Source: 2-12-FULL-35-23 sp965196985
GTDB taxonomy: Bacteria > Pseudomonadota > Gammaproteobacteria > UBA12402
Assembly (NCBI GenBank): GCA_965196985.1
Contig: CBDALO010000249.1
Span: forward strand, 14,726 to 78,725
DNA: 64,000 bases
Reading direction: 5' to 3'
The first letter of the stretch is position 1. The number at the start of each line of letters is the position of its first letter. Both the position numbers and the translations under genes were made by a program. A model generated the notes under the pieces. That model saw nothing but the letters and a program-made list of their open reading frames with translations, was not told the DNA's origin and made no database searches. This document shows, piece by piece, positions 36,322 through 46,882 of this stretch.

Positions 36322-36862
36322 ACTCAAACTTGTTACGTCACAACGCGGAGCGTTGCGACGAGGTTTGGCTGAGGAGTTGCGACGAGCCCCCTACCTACTG
36401 TCTACCGTCCTCTGTCTACTGACTAGAACGTCCCTTCCTTAGAATAAGGAAGGCTAGGATGGATTATGAAATCAAGCAACTCCTTCTGACACCTGACCCG
36501 TAGCCCGGCTTGAGCGGAAGCGATAAGCCGGGGCTGGGTGTAACTTCACCCCGGATTTTCAAATGCTTCGCATTTTCAATCCGAGCTACAAATCCCCCGC
36601 TCGCTACGCGAGCTGCCCCCTTTGAATCAAAGAGGGCTGTTTTTCAAATATCCTACACCCTGCTCCCTGCAAACTGACACCTGACTAGTACGTCCCTTCC
36701 TTAGAATAAGGAAGGCTAGGATGGATTATAAAATCAAGCAACTTCCTTTTATAAGACCAACTACCTTTAAATCCCCCGCTCGCTACGCGAGCTGCCCCCT
36801 TTGAATCAAAGGAGACTATTGTTTTTATAAAACCCTACCTCATCGCTGCCTACTGTACCCTA
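36322..36862. repeat. Intergenic repeat cluster (families A, B, C)
   Basis: 541 bp without a gene. Contents in order: family B copies at 36429-36486 and 36691-36748 (core CTTCCTTAGAATAAGGAAGG); a family A palindrome at 36500-36589 (GTAGCCCGG...CCGAGCTAC); and two copies of a third, 43-bp repeat (AAATCCCCCGCTCGCTACGC, then GAGCTGCCCCCTTTGAATC) at 36590-36632 and 36769-36811. Short fragments such as CTGACACCTGAC recur between them. The order A-C and B-C suggests piecewise duplication. Confidence 0.75.
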
Positions 36863-38370
36863 CTAACTAGCACGAACAGCCCTAAGTGGATTTTGAGTAG
36901 AACCCTGATCACCCTTAGCTGCAGCTAATGAAGCACGACGCCCTTCAGCCATAGCTTTTGTCGAATCTCCACGCCGACTTGCTGGCAAGTCTCTAGGCTT
37001 TTTAAATAAGGTCATAGCACCCCGCACCGTTGCCGTCTGTCTTGCCACAACAACCGTGCTTCTCGGTGAGCGAAGCCCTTTCGTCACACCAACTCGCAAA
37101 CCACCACCAACCGGAAGACTTTTGGTAGCCTGCTGTATCCAAGCCGCCCTACCTTTAAAAAGCTTAAATTTAGCCTTGCCCTGCAGTTCAACTAGCGCAG
37201 TTTGAACGGCCCCTTTCACCGCTAGATTAACCGAACCCTCAGCGATCGCTTGAAAGAGTTTCCCAGCGCCATAAAGTGCTCGCCAGTCACTGCTTGCTAA
37301 TAAGGTGGTTTTAATCGCTTCCACCACAGCTGAATTTTGCTTCGCTGCCTCCAACCTTAGCTCTTGTTGAAGGAGTTGCGTATACCAACCATCTGGAATA
37401 TTCGTGTAAAGCGACTTTAAATTCAGCCCTAATTTTACTGGCTTAGTAATCGAGGTGATATTACGCTTAGCCATCCGTAACATCGAGTCTGAATCCTGCA
37501 TCGAAGCCACTGCATCCTGACAACACTTCACATAAAACAACCCTTCAACTGCTTCCACCTTACTGGACAACTCTCTAAGCTTGGACAACAAGTCCATTTT
37601 CGTTACTTCACTGATAGGCAGATCTCTTCCAGTATCAACCAAAAGTAACGTGCCTAATAATTCCTGTAAAAGTTTAAGCTGCGCATAAAAGTCTGCATCA
37701 AACTCCTTGACTTCAGCCTTGTGTCTAGCCTCAGCTATTAATGTCTCAACCAAGCCGTTCATATCAATACTGTTAAACAACCTAACCCTAGGATTAGCAC
37801 GCGCAAAACGAATCGCTGCGTCTTTAAACTCAGCCGTACGACGTGGAAAAGACAGATAGTCTCGCTGCCAGTAGGCCTCACTTAAACTCGCAAACGTCGT
37901 GCGCTCTGATACGGCATGCAATGGGCTTTGCGTTGACTGCGGCTCCGCTAGCAATGGCCTCATAAGCGCTTGAGTCGCAGCATTCACTCGACCAAGCTTA
38001 CGACGACCGTAGACAAACACCGCCGCAATAAGCCCCAACACCGCTAAGCCACTACCAATTGAGCTCAGCAAGGCCAATTGACCTTCCGTTAATAACGGCG
38101 GCTCAGGCGGTGCCTCTGCAACCTGAATATCAACGGGTAGCGTAGTATTCACCTGCCCATCTGAAGCAATTAATGAGAAGCTTTTTTTACCAACATCACT
38201 TACCGTTGGCGTGCCATATAGCTCCCTTGTTGTTTCATTAAAACGCAACCACAACATCGCATTATCAATATGATACTTCAACGTATCACCATCAACGTCC
38301 GTTGCCGTTTTTAACGGAACCGTGTATTTAAATGGAAACGTGGCTTGCGCTGTTAAGGCTGCCAAAGCTT
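36863..38370 (-). pseudogene. Giant gene piece 8: last Ig-like module, membrane helix, C-terminal domain
   Basis: About 500 codons. It begins in a cadherin-like module (TATDVDGDTLKYHIDNAM, LWLRFNETTRELYGTP, SFSLIASDGQVNTTLPVDIQ). A Pro-rich hinge and one transmembrane helix follow (LSSIGSGLAVLGLIAAVFVY, then GRRKLGR as a basic stop-transfer). The remaining about 390 residues are helical and end in a basic, Ser/Arg-rich tail. Topology suggests the Ig part outside and this end inside the cell. No enzymatic motif seen. Confidence 0.85.
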
Positions 38371-38478
38371 CTGGTGTTACGTCTATCTTTATTTAGGGGA
38401 ATTGAGCTAGTTTTATCTCATAATAAACAAGGTTTTTAGTAACCTATCAAGGTAAAATAACTTGATATAAAAACTATA

Positions 38479-39035
38479 GTGAAATTAGTCATGCGCAGAA
38501 TCATAAAAGCGATTAAAAGCCTGAGTGATTACCTGATCCTGCTGAAAAAAAATCCAGAGCTACTAAGGCCAGAGCAGTGCAGCCATTGCGGTGCAGGTGG
38601 ACTATGGTCACATGGATCATATGATCGAAAACCAGATAGGAACCCAGGTAAAGGACGCTCTTTAAATCCCACCCCTGTTTTGAGATTTTATTGTCATCAA
38701 TGTAAACGTACTTGTTCAACCCTACCTGAGATACTTTCTCCAAAGCGTTGGTATTGCTGGTCAGTTCAGCAGGCAGTGTTAATGAGCGTGCTCCTGGGAA
38801 AAGTATTAGCTCATCAGGTCAGGAGCAAGGTGTTAGTCGACACACCGTTGCTAGGTGGTTTCACTGGTTGGTTGACCACTTCGTTGATTACTCCTTCCAT
38901 ATCAAAGCACATCCGTTGTGGTTACAGCTTGGGCGACATAGTGATCCACAAGCGTTTTGGTTGGCCTGCCTTGGTGAGCATGATTTATCGAGCATCATGC
39001 TTTTTCTTAACAACACAGGAGTGAGCATCCCATAA
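38479..39035 (+). CDS. DUF6431 zinc-ribbon protein, two frames joined by a GGGAAAA -1 shift site
   Basis: Starts at GTG 38479 or ATG 38491. Frame 1 carries PEQCSHCGAGGLWSHGSYDR and RFYCHQCKRTCSTLPEILSP, a four-Cys zinc ribbon with the DUF6431 look, up to about LLGK. The conserved-looking continuation SISSSGQEQGVSRHTVARWF, a helix-turn-helix, is in the -1 frame and runs to TAA 39033-39035. The switch falls exactly on G GGA AAA (38796-38802). Read through, the product is about 186 residues; unshifted, frame 1 gives 181 residues with an unrelated tail. Proteins of this kind accompany transposases; a DNA-binding or regulatory job is inference. Confidence 0.65.
38796..38802 (+). promoter_or_regulatory. 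Candidate -1 programmed frameshift heptamer GGGAAAA
   Basis: In zero frame the codons are CTG GGA AAA GTA, so the heptamer is in the correct X XXY YYZ register. The -1 frame then opens into the helix-turn-helix half. A small stem GGTGT/ACACC lies about 26 bases downstream, farther than usual for a stimulator. Confidence 0.55.
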
Positions 39036-39169
39036 TTAATTAACGTGAAAAAAAGTTGAGATGGATATTTTCTGTAAACCTCACGACCCCACACAGTTTG
39101 AGCGTAGCATTCTCAACTCAAGTTGTGATTAACTCATTGCAAGTAGTTAAATCACACAGGAATTGCAAA

Positions 39170-40507
39170 ATGACCAAGCCCATTCACCCAACAGCACTGT
39201 TTCGCCTAAGTGTTTTAGGTGAGCTATGTAGCCGAAATAGTTTTGAGCATGGTGAGCTCAAGAGCATTATTAAAAGGTTGTCCCAGCAAACCTACAACAT
39301 TCCAGGTAGTAAGCGTGTTCACCTCAGTGCTAAAACAATTGAGAATTGGTATTACGCCTGGTTAAAGCAGGGTATTGATGGATTAGTTCCTAAAACTCGA
39401 CGAGACAAAGGCCAGTGTCACATCAATCCAGAGCTACAAGAGTTAATTATTTCCACTAAACAGGAAAGCCCTTCAAGATCAATTCCGACCGTGATTAAAC
39501 TCTTAGAAACTCAAGGGAAGGTAGCACGAGGTGAATTATCTCACGCAACAGTTCACCGCTTATTAGTAAAACACGGCCTGTCTAAAAGAACAGTCACACC
39601 TTCTAACCAAATTGAGCGCCGCTCATTTGAGGCGCTCACAGCTTGTGATATTTGGTATGGCGATGTCATGCATGGTCCAACGATTTACGATGGCCAAAGA
39701 AGAGTTAAAAGCTATTTGGTGAGTATTTTTGATGATGCCTCAAGGTTGGTCTGTCACAGTAAATTTTGTACTGATGAGAGTGCCATTACTATTGAGCATG
39801 TGTTGAAAGAGGCATTACTCAAACGTGGGCTTCCTGTTAAGCTCATCATTGACAACGGCCCTGCCTACCGTGCTAAAACGTTGCAAACCATTTGTGCTCG
39901 TTTGAAAATTCAATTGATTTACGGCAGGCCCTATGAACCGCAAAGCAAAGGCAAACTAGAGCGTTGGCATAGAACAGTACGCGAGCAATTCCTAGCTGAA
40001 TGCAACCTGGATTCCATTCATAGTTTCAATGCGCTGAATGATCGATTTTGGGCTTGGGTTGAGCGTGTTTATCATCAAGCCTCGCAAAGCGCCCTGCCTG
40101 ACAAGATGACCCCGTTACAACGCTATCAGCAAGACCTCACTAAAATTCAGCCGTTAGGTTGTTTGGCCGATAAGCTAGATGATTACTTCCTGCATCGCAT
40201 TAAGCGCCGAGTCAGGAAGGATGGCACGGTAAGTTGGAATAATCGACTCTTTGAAGTTCCATTTGAACTGGCTCAACAAGAGGTTTATTTAGTGGTTGAT
40301 CCGCATAGTGACTCCGCCCGTCACGTCGAATCATTGGAATATCAATACCTTGGTGCAGTGGGAGAGCTGGACAAACATAACAACCTTTCTAGAACCCGAG
40401 CTAGACCTCAGATGCCGGAACAACCAGCAAGAAAAACCTCGCTAGTTGAGATTGTTTATAACCAAGTTAAAGAGGATTTGGATATCACTGAGGAGATACC
40501 GTCTTAA
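39170..40507 (+). CDS. DDE transposase with Mu/TniA-type C-terminal domain
   Basis: 445 residues from MTKPIHPTALFR; AGGAATTGCAAA precedes ATG 39170, and the 38 in-frame codons before it are not homologous-looking. Seen: helix-turn-helix domains (LSAKTIENWYYAWLKQGIDG; SHATVHRLLVKHGLSKR), the rve integrase core with DIWYGDVMHG, LIIDNGPAYRAKTLQ and GRPYEPQSKGKLERWHRTVR giving D, D and E, then a beta-rich domain (KRRVRKDGTVSWNNRLFEVP) as in Mu-type and TniA transposases. The AAA ATPase downstream is its likely partner. Confidence 0.9.
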   Translation: MTKPIHPTALFRLSVLGELCSRNSFEHGELKSIIKRLSQQTYNIPGSKRVHLSAKTIENWYYAWLKQGIDGLVPKTRRDKGQCHINPELQELIISTKQESPSRSIPTVIKLLETQGKVARGELSHATVHRLLVKHGLSKRTVTPSNQIERRSFEALTACDIWYGDVMHGPTIYDGQRRVKSYLVSIFDDASRLVCHSKFCTDESAITIEHVLKEALLKRGLPVKLIIDNGPAYRAKTLQTICARLKIQLIYGRPYEPQSKGKLERWHRTVREQFLAECNLDSIHSFNALNDRFWAWVERVYHQASQSALPDKMTPLQRYQQDLTKIQPLGCLADKLDDYFLHRIKRRVRKDGTVSWNNRLFEVPFELAQQEVYLVVDPHSDSARHVESLEYQYLGAVGELDKHNNLSRTRARPQMPEQPARKTSLVEIVYNQVKEDLDITEEIPS

Positions 40508-40535
40508 ACGTCAACAATAAATTGTAAAATTTTTA

Positions 40536-41486
40536 CTAGGCATCCGCTGAAAATGGCTGCTGTGTTTTTAGGATGCCATAAATCATATGCACCATTTTTC
40601 TCATAACAGCACAAATGGCTAGCTTCTTTGGCTTGCCTTTTTTGAGCAGCTTTTCATAAAATTTCTTCAAAATAGGATTATGCCTTATAGCCACTAATGC
40701 CGGCATGTAAAGCGCCTTTCGCAACCAAGCACTACCAACCTTTGAGAGCCGTGATGAATTCAATGAAGTGCCTGATTGTGACTGGCTGGGATTTAAACCA
40801 ATATGAGCAGCCAATTGTTTTGCGCCAGAAAATCTTTCAATATTATTAAAAAAAGCAGTTAGTGTTTGAGCGGTTTTATCACCAATGCCTGGGATGCTTT
40901 TAAGCAGCTCTGTGTTATTCTTCAGATCATCATCACTCGCGATCAGCTTACTAATTTCTTCCTGCAGTCGTAAAATTTCTTTTTCCATATAATCGATATG
41001 ATTTTGTATAGAGCTAATAATTGTTTCTTCCGCTAGCTCCAGCCTGTTTTGTTCATTGCTGACTTGGGAGGTTAATACTTCAGATCTCTGTATCAAAGCT
41101 CTTAGAGCCTCTATATTAGCTGGCAAAGGCTGCCATAGCGTTGGAGTAAAATGATTTGAATAGTCCTTAATACTGACCGCATCGGCCTTGTCGGTCTTGT
41201 TTCGTATTAGCTGTCCTTTCATAAAAAACTTTATTCGTGCAGGATTAATTATACTGACATCACACTTCTCACTATGTAAATAAAGAGCCAATGCATTACC
41301 GTATTTACCTGTTGATTCCATGCAAAAATGAAGTGACTGATCAGATAAAGATTGCGTCCATTCTAATAACTCAGAAAAGCCCTCAGGATTATTATTAAAA
41401 TGTTTAACGTGATCTTTTCCGCTAGTGGTGATAGCAGCAACAAAATCAGATTTTGCAATATCAATACCAACACAATTTTTTTTCAT
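40536..41486 (-). CDS. IS110-family transposase, intact (copy 1)
   Basis: 316 residues; DEDD recombinase that works with a bridge RNA. N-terminal GIDIAKSDFVAAI and NKTDKADAVSIKDY give the acidic catalytic residues. The C-terminal Tnp_20 part has the serine region GTSLNSSRLSKVGSAWLRKAL. It lies antiparallel between the host transposon's transposase and ATPase genes, with 28 bp between its stop and that of the transposase. Its exact element ends cannot be fixed, because no uninterrupted host copy is present. Confidence 0.93.
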   Translation of the reverse strand: MKKNCVGIDIAKSDFVAAITTSGKDHVKHFNNNPEGFSELLEWTQSLSDQSLHFCMESTGKYGNALALYLHSEKCDVSIINPARIKFFMKGQLIRNKTDKADAVSIKDYSNHFTPTLWQPLPANIEALRALIQRSEVLTSQVSNEQNRLELAEETIISSIQNHIDYMEKEILRLQEEISKLIASDDDLKNNTELLKSIPGIGDKTAQTLTAFFNNIERFSGAKQLAAHIGLNPSQSQSGTSLNSSRLSKVGSAWLRKALYMPALVAIRHNPILKKFYEKLLKKGKPKKLAICAVMRKMVHMIYGILKTQQPFSADA

Positions 41487-41702
41487 TTGCTAGAGCCTCT
41501 TAAATTTTATTACACTAACAAACTTGGGAAATCATAGTTCGGATCAACCTTGCAAATACAGGCTCACAATGGCCTAAGATACCGTTCGATCTCATGAACT
41601 TATGAGGGTGGAAGGGAGCTAAATCTCCTCAACAGGATTAAATCCTAAGGACGAACACGGCTTCACCTTCCGCCTACCCAAGCATCCTTGGGATTGTAGC
41701 AA
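41487..41702 (-). ncRNA. Candidate IS110 bridge RNA region (copy 1)
   Basis: Same hairpin-rich stretch as upstream of the 16.9-kb IS110, here on the minus strand; the stem CCCAAG/CTTGGG maps to 41687-41702. The preserved match across three copies reflects recent duplication rather than independent conservation. Confidence 0.5.
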
Positions 41703-41747
41703 TATTGTCATATCTCTACAGTTATTTAAGATACAAGGATGAGTAAG

Positions 41748-42539
41748 ATGTATCTTCAACATTTTGGCTTGAAATTTGATCCATTGGGTAAATCAAACAT
41801 TATTGAATTGGCGCAGTCAAAGCGACTAGAACAGCAACTTAATGGTTTGCTAGAAACACGCGGCTTAGCAGTGATTACTGGCGACTCAGGGACAGGAAAG
41901 ACCACGGCGCTAAGATACTGGAGCAATAAACTCAACCCGCTGACCCATCAAGTCATTTATCAATCAGACACTCACTTTCGGTCATTTGATGTGTACTCTC
42001 AGCTTGCCGAAAATCTAGGTTTAGAAAACTATTACCGATTCTCTAAACTTTGGAGAGACTTGAAGCAGAGCTTGATCGCGCTCTACCATGATAAAAACGT
42101 TCAGCCTATTTGGATCCTAGACGAGGCGCATCAGCTTAGTAATGATTTCATTCTACGATTACCTGACTTCCTTAATTTCAGTTTTGACAGCAAAGACGTC
42201 ATGACGATTATCTTATGTGGACTCCCATCACTTCTAGCAACATTGCAGAGACCAGCCTATGAACCTATCAACTCTAGAATTCAGTGCTTTATTAGGTGGC
42301 ATGCAATTGAAGATAGCAGGGATTTTGAGAGCATTATTCACGCTGCTTTTGAGAAGGCAGGAATGAGCAGCAGCTTATTCACTGAAACAGGTATTCGTGC
42401 AGTACACATGGCCACAAAAGGTAGGCTTCGTTATGTTGATAGGCTCATGCGACATGCGTTGCTAATCGCCGCTAATATGAATTTAAACCATATACCGGAT
42501 GATGTCATTAATCAGGCAATTCATGAGCTAAAAGGTTAA
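41748..42539 (+). CDS. AAA ATPase transposition helper (copy 1)
   Basis: 263 residues beginning MYLQHFGLK, with AAGGATGAG as ribosome site; ATG 41739 is a less likely start. Walker A, Walker B and sensor motifs as in the 15.8-kb copy. The IS110 insertion separates it by over 1.2 kb from its transposase, so it may need its own promoter or one inside IS110. Confidence 0.88.
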   Translation: MYLQHFGLKFDPLGKSNIIELAQSKRLEQQLNGLLETRGLAVITGDSGTGKTTALRYWSNKLNPLTHQVIYQSDTHFRSFDVYSQLAENLGLENYYRFSKLWRDLKQSLIALYHDKNVQPIWILDEAHQLSNDFILRLPDFLNFSFDSKDVMTIILCGLPSLLATLQRPAYEPINSRIQCFIRWHAIEDSRDFESIIHAAFEKAGMSSSLFTETGIRAVHMATKGRLRYVDRLMRHALLIAANMNLNHIPDDVINQAIHELKG

Positions 42540-42605
42540 CTATTTGACACCATCTCACGCAAAATAGGTTGAGATGGTTTCTCTAAATTATTGTGGGACG
42601 TTACA

Positions 42606-42829
42606 CTGGGAACACTGGGGGATCATTAACTAATATACCCTGCAAACTGATCATGCCAGAAGCACCTGGATTCAGACTATCCTGCACTGAAGTATGGATA
42701 TCAAAATTAGAGTTAAAATCCTTGCTCGGCACAAAACGCAACTCACTTAACAAAGCCAATAAATCCACTCTACTACCACTCATTTGCCAAGTAGCAGACA
42801 CCGGGTTAAAGCGAGCATCTAATGCCTCT
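42606..42829 (-). pseudogene. Giant gene piece 7
   Basis: A 224-bp island of host gene between the two transposon copies. Reads EALDARFNPVSATWQMSG, SRVDLLALLSELRFVPSKDF and NSNFDIHTSVQDSLNPGASG up to NDPPVFP, a diverged version of the module ending pieces 4 and 5. It joins piece 6 through a CCTGTT duplication and piece 8 through CTGG. Confidence 0.85.
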
Positions 42830-42939
42830 CCTGTTTGTTACGTCTATCTTTATTTAGGGGAATTGAGCTAGTTTTATCTCATAATAAACAAGGTTTTTAG
42901 TAACCTATCAAGGTAAAATAACTTGATATAAAAACTATA

Positions 42940-43496
42940 GTGAAATTAGTCATGCGCAGAATCATAAAAGCGATTAAAAGCCTGAGTGATTACCTGATCC
43001 TGCTGAAAAAAAATCCAGAGCTACTAAGGCCAGAGCAGTGCAGCCATTGCGGTGCAGGTGGACTATGGTCACATGGATCATATGATCGAAAACCAGATAG
43101 GAACCCAGGTAAAGGATGCTCTTTAAATCCCACCCCTGTTTTGAGATTTTATTGTCATCAATGTAAACGTACTTGTTCAACCCTACCTGAGATACTTTCT
43201 CCAAAGCGTTGGTATTGCTGGTCAGTTCAGCAGGCAGTGTTAATGAGCGTGCTCCTGGGAAAAGTATTAGCTCATCAGGTCAGGAGCAAGGTGTTAGTCG
43301 ACACACCGTTGCTAGGTGGTTTCACTGGTTGGTTGACCACTTCGTTGATTACTCCTTCCATATCAAAGCACATCCGTTGTGGTTACAGCTTGGGCGACAT
43401 AGTGATCCACAAGCGTTTTGGTTGGCCTGCCTTGGTGAGCATGATTTATCGAGCATCATGCTTTTTCTTAACAACACAGGAGTGAGCATCCCATAA
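42940..43496 (+). CDS. DUF6431 zinc-ribbon protein with -1 shift site (copy 2)
   Basis: As copy 1 except Cys for Arg in NPGKGCSLNP. The GGGAAAA heptamer is kept at 43257-43263 and the same -1 frame runs to 43496. Confidence 0.65.
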
Positions 43497-44752
43497 TTAA
43501 TTAACGTGAAAAAAAGTTGAGATGGATATTTTCTGTAAACCTCACGACCCCACACAGTTTGAGCGTAGCATTCTCAACTCAAGTTGTGATTAACTCATTG
43601 CAAGTAGTTAAATCACACAGGAATTGCAAAATGACCAAGCCCATTCACCCAACAGCACTGTTTCGCCTAAGTGTTTTAGGTGAGCTATGTAGCCGAAATA
43701 GTTTTGAGCATGGTGAGCTCAAGAGCATTATTAAAAGGTTGTCCCAGCAAACCTACAACATTCCAGGTAGTAAGCGTGTTCACCTCAGTGCTAAAACAAT
43801 TGAGAATTGGTATTACGCCTGGTTAAAGCAGGGTATTGATGGATTAGTTCCTAAAACTCGACGAGACAAAGGCCAGTGTCACATCAATCCAGAGCTACAA
43901 GAGTTAATTATTTCCACTAAACAGGAAAGCCCTTCAAGATCAATTCCGACCGTGATTAAACTCTTAGAAACTCAAGGGAAGGTAGCACGAGGTGAATTAT
44001 CTCACGCAACAGTTCACCGCTTATTAGTAAAACACGGCCTGTCTAAAAGAACAGTCACACCTTCTAACCAAATTGAGCGCCGCTCATTTGAGGCGCTCAC
44101 AGCTTGTGATATTTGGTATGGCGATGTCATGCATGGTCCAACGATTTACGATGGCCAAAGAAGAGTTAAAAGCTATTTGGTGAGTATTTTTGATGATGCC
44201 TCAAGGTTGGTCTGTCACAGTAAATTTTGTACTGATGAGAGTGCCATTACTATTGAGCATGTGTTGAAAGAGGCATTACTCAAACGTGGGCTTCCTGTTA
44301 AGCTCATCATTGACAACGGCCCTGCCTACCGTGCTAAAACGTTGCAAACCATTTGTGCTCGTTTGAAAATTCAATTGATTTACGGCAGGCCCTATGAACC
44401 GCAAAGCAAAGGCAAACTAGAGCGTTGGCATAGAACAGTACGCGAGCAATTCCTAGCTGAATGCAACCTGGATTTCATTCATAGTTTCAATGCGCTGAAT
44501 GATCGATTTTGGGCTTGGGTTGAGCGTGTTTATCATCAAGCCTCGCAAAGCGCCCTGCCTGACAAGATGACCCCGTTACAACGCTATCAGCAAGACCTCA
44601 CTAAAATTCAGCCGTTAGGTTGTTTGGCCGATAAGCTAGATGATTACTTCCTGCATCGCATTAAGCGCCGAGTCAGGAAGGATGGCACGGTAAGCTGGAA
44701 TAATCGACTCTTTGAAGTTCCATTTGAACTGGCTCAACAAGAGGTTTATTTA

Positions 44753-46632
44753 GTGACTGACAGAAAACCTACTAATTCTTAGTCTTTGTTGTTTTATTAC
44801 ACTTTCATTTTTTTATATCCGCGCGAGATCATAATAAAAATAGCATGTTAAGCCCTGGCCGCGTACAAAAAAATGAAATCTCGCTGTTTTGATACGAAAA
44901 AAAGCATCCTGCTTTCTGGAATACAATGGGATATTCTGAGGCTGACTAGGCAGCTAACGGTGGGCTGCGACCTCGAATGCGTTTTTTTAGTCGCGCTGCT
45001 TTCCTTTGCTCAGCTCTTTGTATAAGACTTCCGATACGATCTATGTTTTTTCCAACAATCGCTAAGCCAACATAACTCTTAAAGCCATCAATGCCGTGAT
45101 CTAGGCATTGATCCAACCCATGAACTTCAAGAGCATTAATACTGGATTCTACCGCAGAATGCTTTTGTTTCGCTTTCACAAACGAGTCTGACTTTTCAAT
45201 TTCCTGTGCTTCCTTTGAGAGTCGACCTTTTCTCGGCAATGCAACAACTTCCAAAATATCTGCTAACGCAGATTGATTTTCTTTTGAATGAAAGCCCTTA
45301 TCAAAACTACATGTGTTTAACTCTGGGAACTTTTGTTGGGTCTCTTGAACCATAGATACGGCGACCTTGTCATCAGTCTCATTCTCCATCACACGATGAT
45401 GCAATATAAATTGGTGTTGATCCTCCAAGACACAGACTTTCATTCCTAATTCGACTGGTACACCAGCCTTTCCTTTTACAATCCATTCAGTATGTGGCTG
45501 AAAGACAGAAAAGACTTTTTCTTCATGCGGGATCTTTTCATCCAATAATATTCGGCGTTTAATTTGATCAACTTGGCGATCTGCATGAACCGTGAACATT
45601 TCTATACTTTCAACCAGTGGCGCATCTTGCGGCTTCAGTAGATCGGCTTTCTGGATAGCGTTTATTGAGGCATGTGCTTTATCTAAATATTTTTGCGCAA
45701 TATTGAGATACTCCTGATGAGCATCCTTGATTGCCTTGTCCTTTTTGTTTTGTTGATCTGCTTGCTTGCTCTTACTGCGCTTTTTTAGTTGAGCTATTCG
45801 CATGAGCCGTTTCAGATGCTTGATGTTATATCGATATTGACGCCAGTCACTCAATCCGCTGTGTTCACACAGCTTGGCCACCTGCTGAATTATTTTGCGC
45901 ATTGCGTCAAACAGTAAGCTTATGTCTGTTGGAAAATGTACGTCTGTTTCAACCACAAAGGAATCGCAACGGCCTCGCAGAGGCTCACTTTTTTTTAACA
46001 ATGAATGACCAGCTTTCACAACAACTTGATTAATCTCATCTAACAACTCGGGAGTGAGTAGCGAGACATTGTCTTTAATTGTTTGCAGCTGATACTCTAT
46101 TTTATCGAAAAAATCAGCATGCCCTAGCATTTCACGAATGGTTTTATGTTGATTCACAAGTTCATGCAGTCGATCATAATCACAATTTAGACTCAGGCGG
46201 AGTACTCCCATGACCAATATTTTCCATAATTCCATACCAGGGCGTCCATTATTCTTGTCAACCTCAGGTGCAATCCGAGCCTCTAGTAGTTCGAAAATCT
46301 CCTTCCGTACAGAGGGTGTACTATAAATAAACTGTAGCCCTTTTAATAATTTTGGAATGTCATCCCGTGATTTAGAGCTGATTTGAATTTTAGAAATATC
46401 TACTTGGCCAATTTGCATTTGTGGATTTTGGGCTAGTCTTGTCATTCTTGCTTTCCAGTGAAGAGTTACCATGCTGTGGCGAAAAATCATCGAAGATTAA
46501 GGCATTATATCGAAAATAAGCTGTAAATAGCTGGAAAACGAGTATTTAGTGCTGTTTTTTGAAAATCTTCATGTGACCAGTTCGCCCCGAAACATTGAAA
46601 ATAAAAGGCTTTGCGGGTTTTCTGTCAGTCAC
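44753..46632 (-). mobile_element. ISNCY-like element
   Basis: 1880 bp. Perfect terminal inverted repeat GTGACTGACAGAAAACC. Target duplication TATTTA (44747-44752 and 46633-46638). One transposase gene on the minus strand; about 190 bp at the left and 140 bp at the right are non-coding. Confidence 0.9.
44946..46490 (-). CDS. ISNCY-family-like transposase
   Basis: Up to 514 residues; MTRLAQNPQM at 46445 is the more family-like start (about 499 residues). Seen: NGRPGMELWKILVMGVLRLS, VVETDVHFPTDISLLFDAMR with a catalytic Asp, a long helical insertion, SFDKGFHSKENQSAL with a second Asp, KHSAVESSINALEVHGLDQC with the Glu and GFKSYVGLAIVGKNI. Single copy in the window and apparently intact. Confidence 0.85.
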   Translation of the reverse strand: MIFRHSMVTLHWKARMTRLAQNPQMQIGQVDISKIQISSKSRDDIPKLLKGLQFIYSTPSVRKEIFELLEARIAPEVDKNNGRPGMELWKILVMGVLRLSLNCDYDRLHELVNQHKTIREMLGHADFFDKIEYQLQTIKDNVSLLTPELLDEINQVVVKAGHSLLKKSEPLRGRCDSFVVETDVHFPTDISLLFDAMRKIIQQVAKLCEHSGLSDWRQYRYNIKHLKRLMRIAQLKKRSKSKQADQQNKKDKAIKDAHQEYLNIAQKYLDKAHASINAIQKADLLKPQDAPLVESIEMFTVHADRQVDQIKRRILLDEKIPHEEKVFSVFQPHTEWIVKGKAGVPVELGMKVCVLEDQHQFILHHRVMENETDDKVAVSMVQETQQKFPELNTCSFDKGFHSKENQSALADILEVVALPRKGRLSKEAQEIEKSDSFVKAKQKHSAVESSINALEVHGLDQCLDHGIDGFKSYVGLAIVGKNIDRIGSLIQRAEQRKAARLKKRIRGRSPPLAA

Positions 46633-46882
46633 TATTTAGTGGTTGATCCGCATAGTGACTCCGCCCGTCACGTCGAATCATTGGAATATCAATACCTTGG
46701 TGCAGTGGGAGAGCTGGACAAACATAACAACCTTTCTAGAACCCGAGCTAGACCTCAGATGCCGGAACAACCAGCAAGAAAAACCTCGCTAGTTGAGATT
46801 GTTTATAACCAAGTTAAAGAGGATTTGGATATCACTGAGGAGATACCGTCTTAAACGTCAACAATAAATTGTAAAATTTTTA

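Larger units (their letters stand above)
38375..42605 (+). mobile_element. DUF6431/DDE/AAA-ATPase transposon, copy 1, with IS110 inside
   Basis: 4231 bp. Termini TGTTACGTC (38375) and GACGTTACA (42605), inverted and 8/9 identical, with ATTTAG shared further in; the element starts with TG and ends with CA. The flanks share CTGG (38371-38374, 42606-42609), giving an in-frame join of the host gene. Cargo order: zinc-ribbon DUF6431 gene, DDE transposase, IS110 (opposite strand), AAA ATPase. The right end holds a hairpin ACCATCTCA/TGAGATGGT. GTTGAGATGG also occurs at about 39053, a possible internal transposase-binding or control site. Confidence 0.9.
43631..46854 (+). pseudogene. DDE transposase of the transposon, split by an ISNCY-like element
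   Basis: 43631-44752 plus 46639-46854 totals 1338 bp, the same as the intact gene, with one coding difference seen (Ser to Phe in LDFIHSFNAL). All catalytic residues lie before the break, but the C-terminal domain is separated, so the protein is probably inactive. The element could still move using the copy 1 transposase. Confidence 0.9.
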
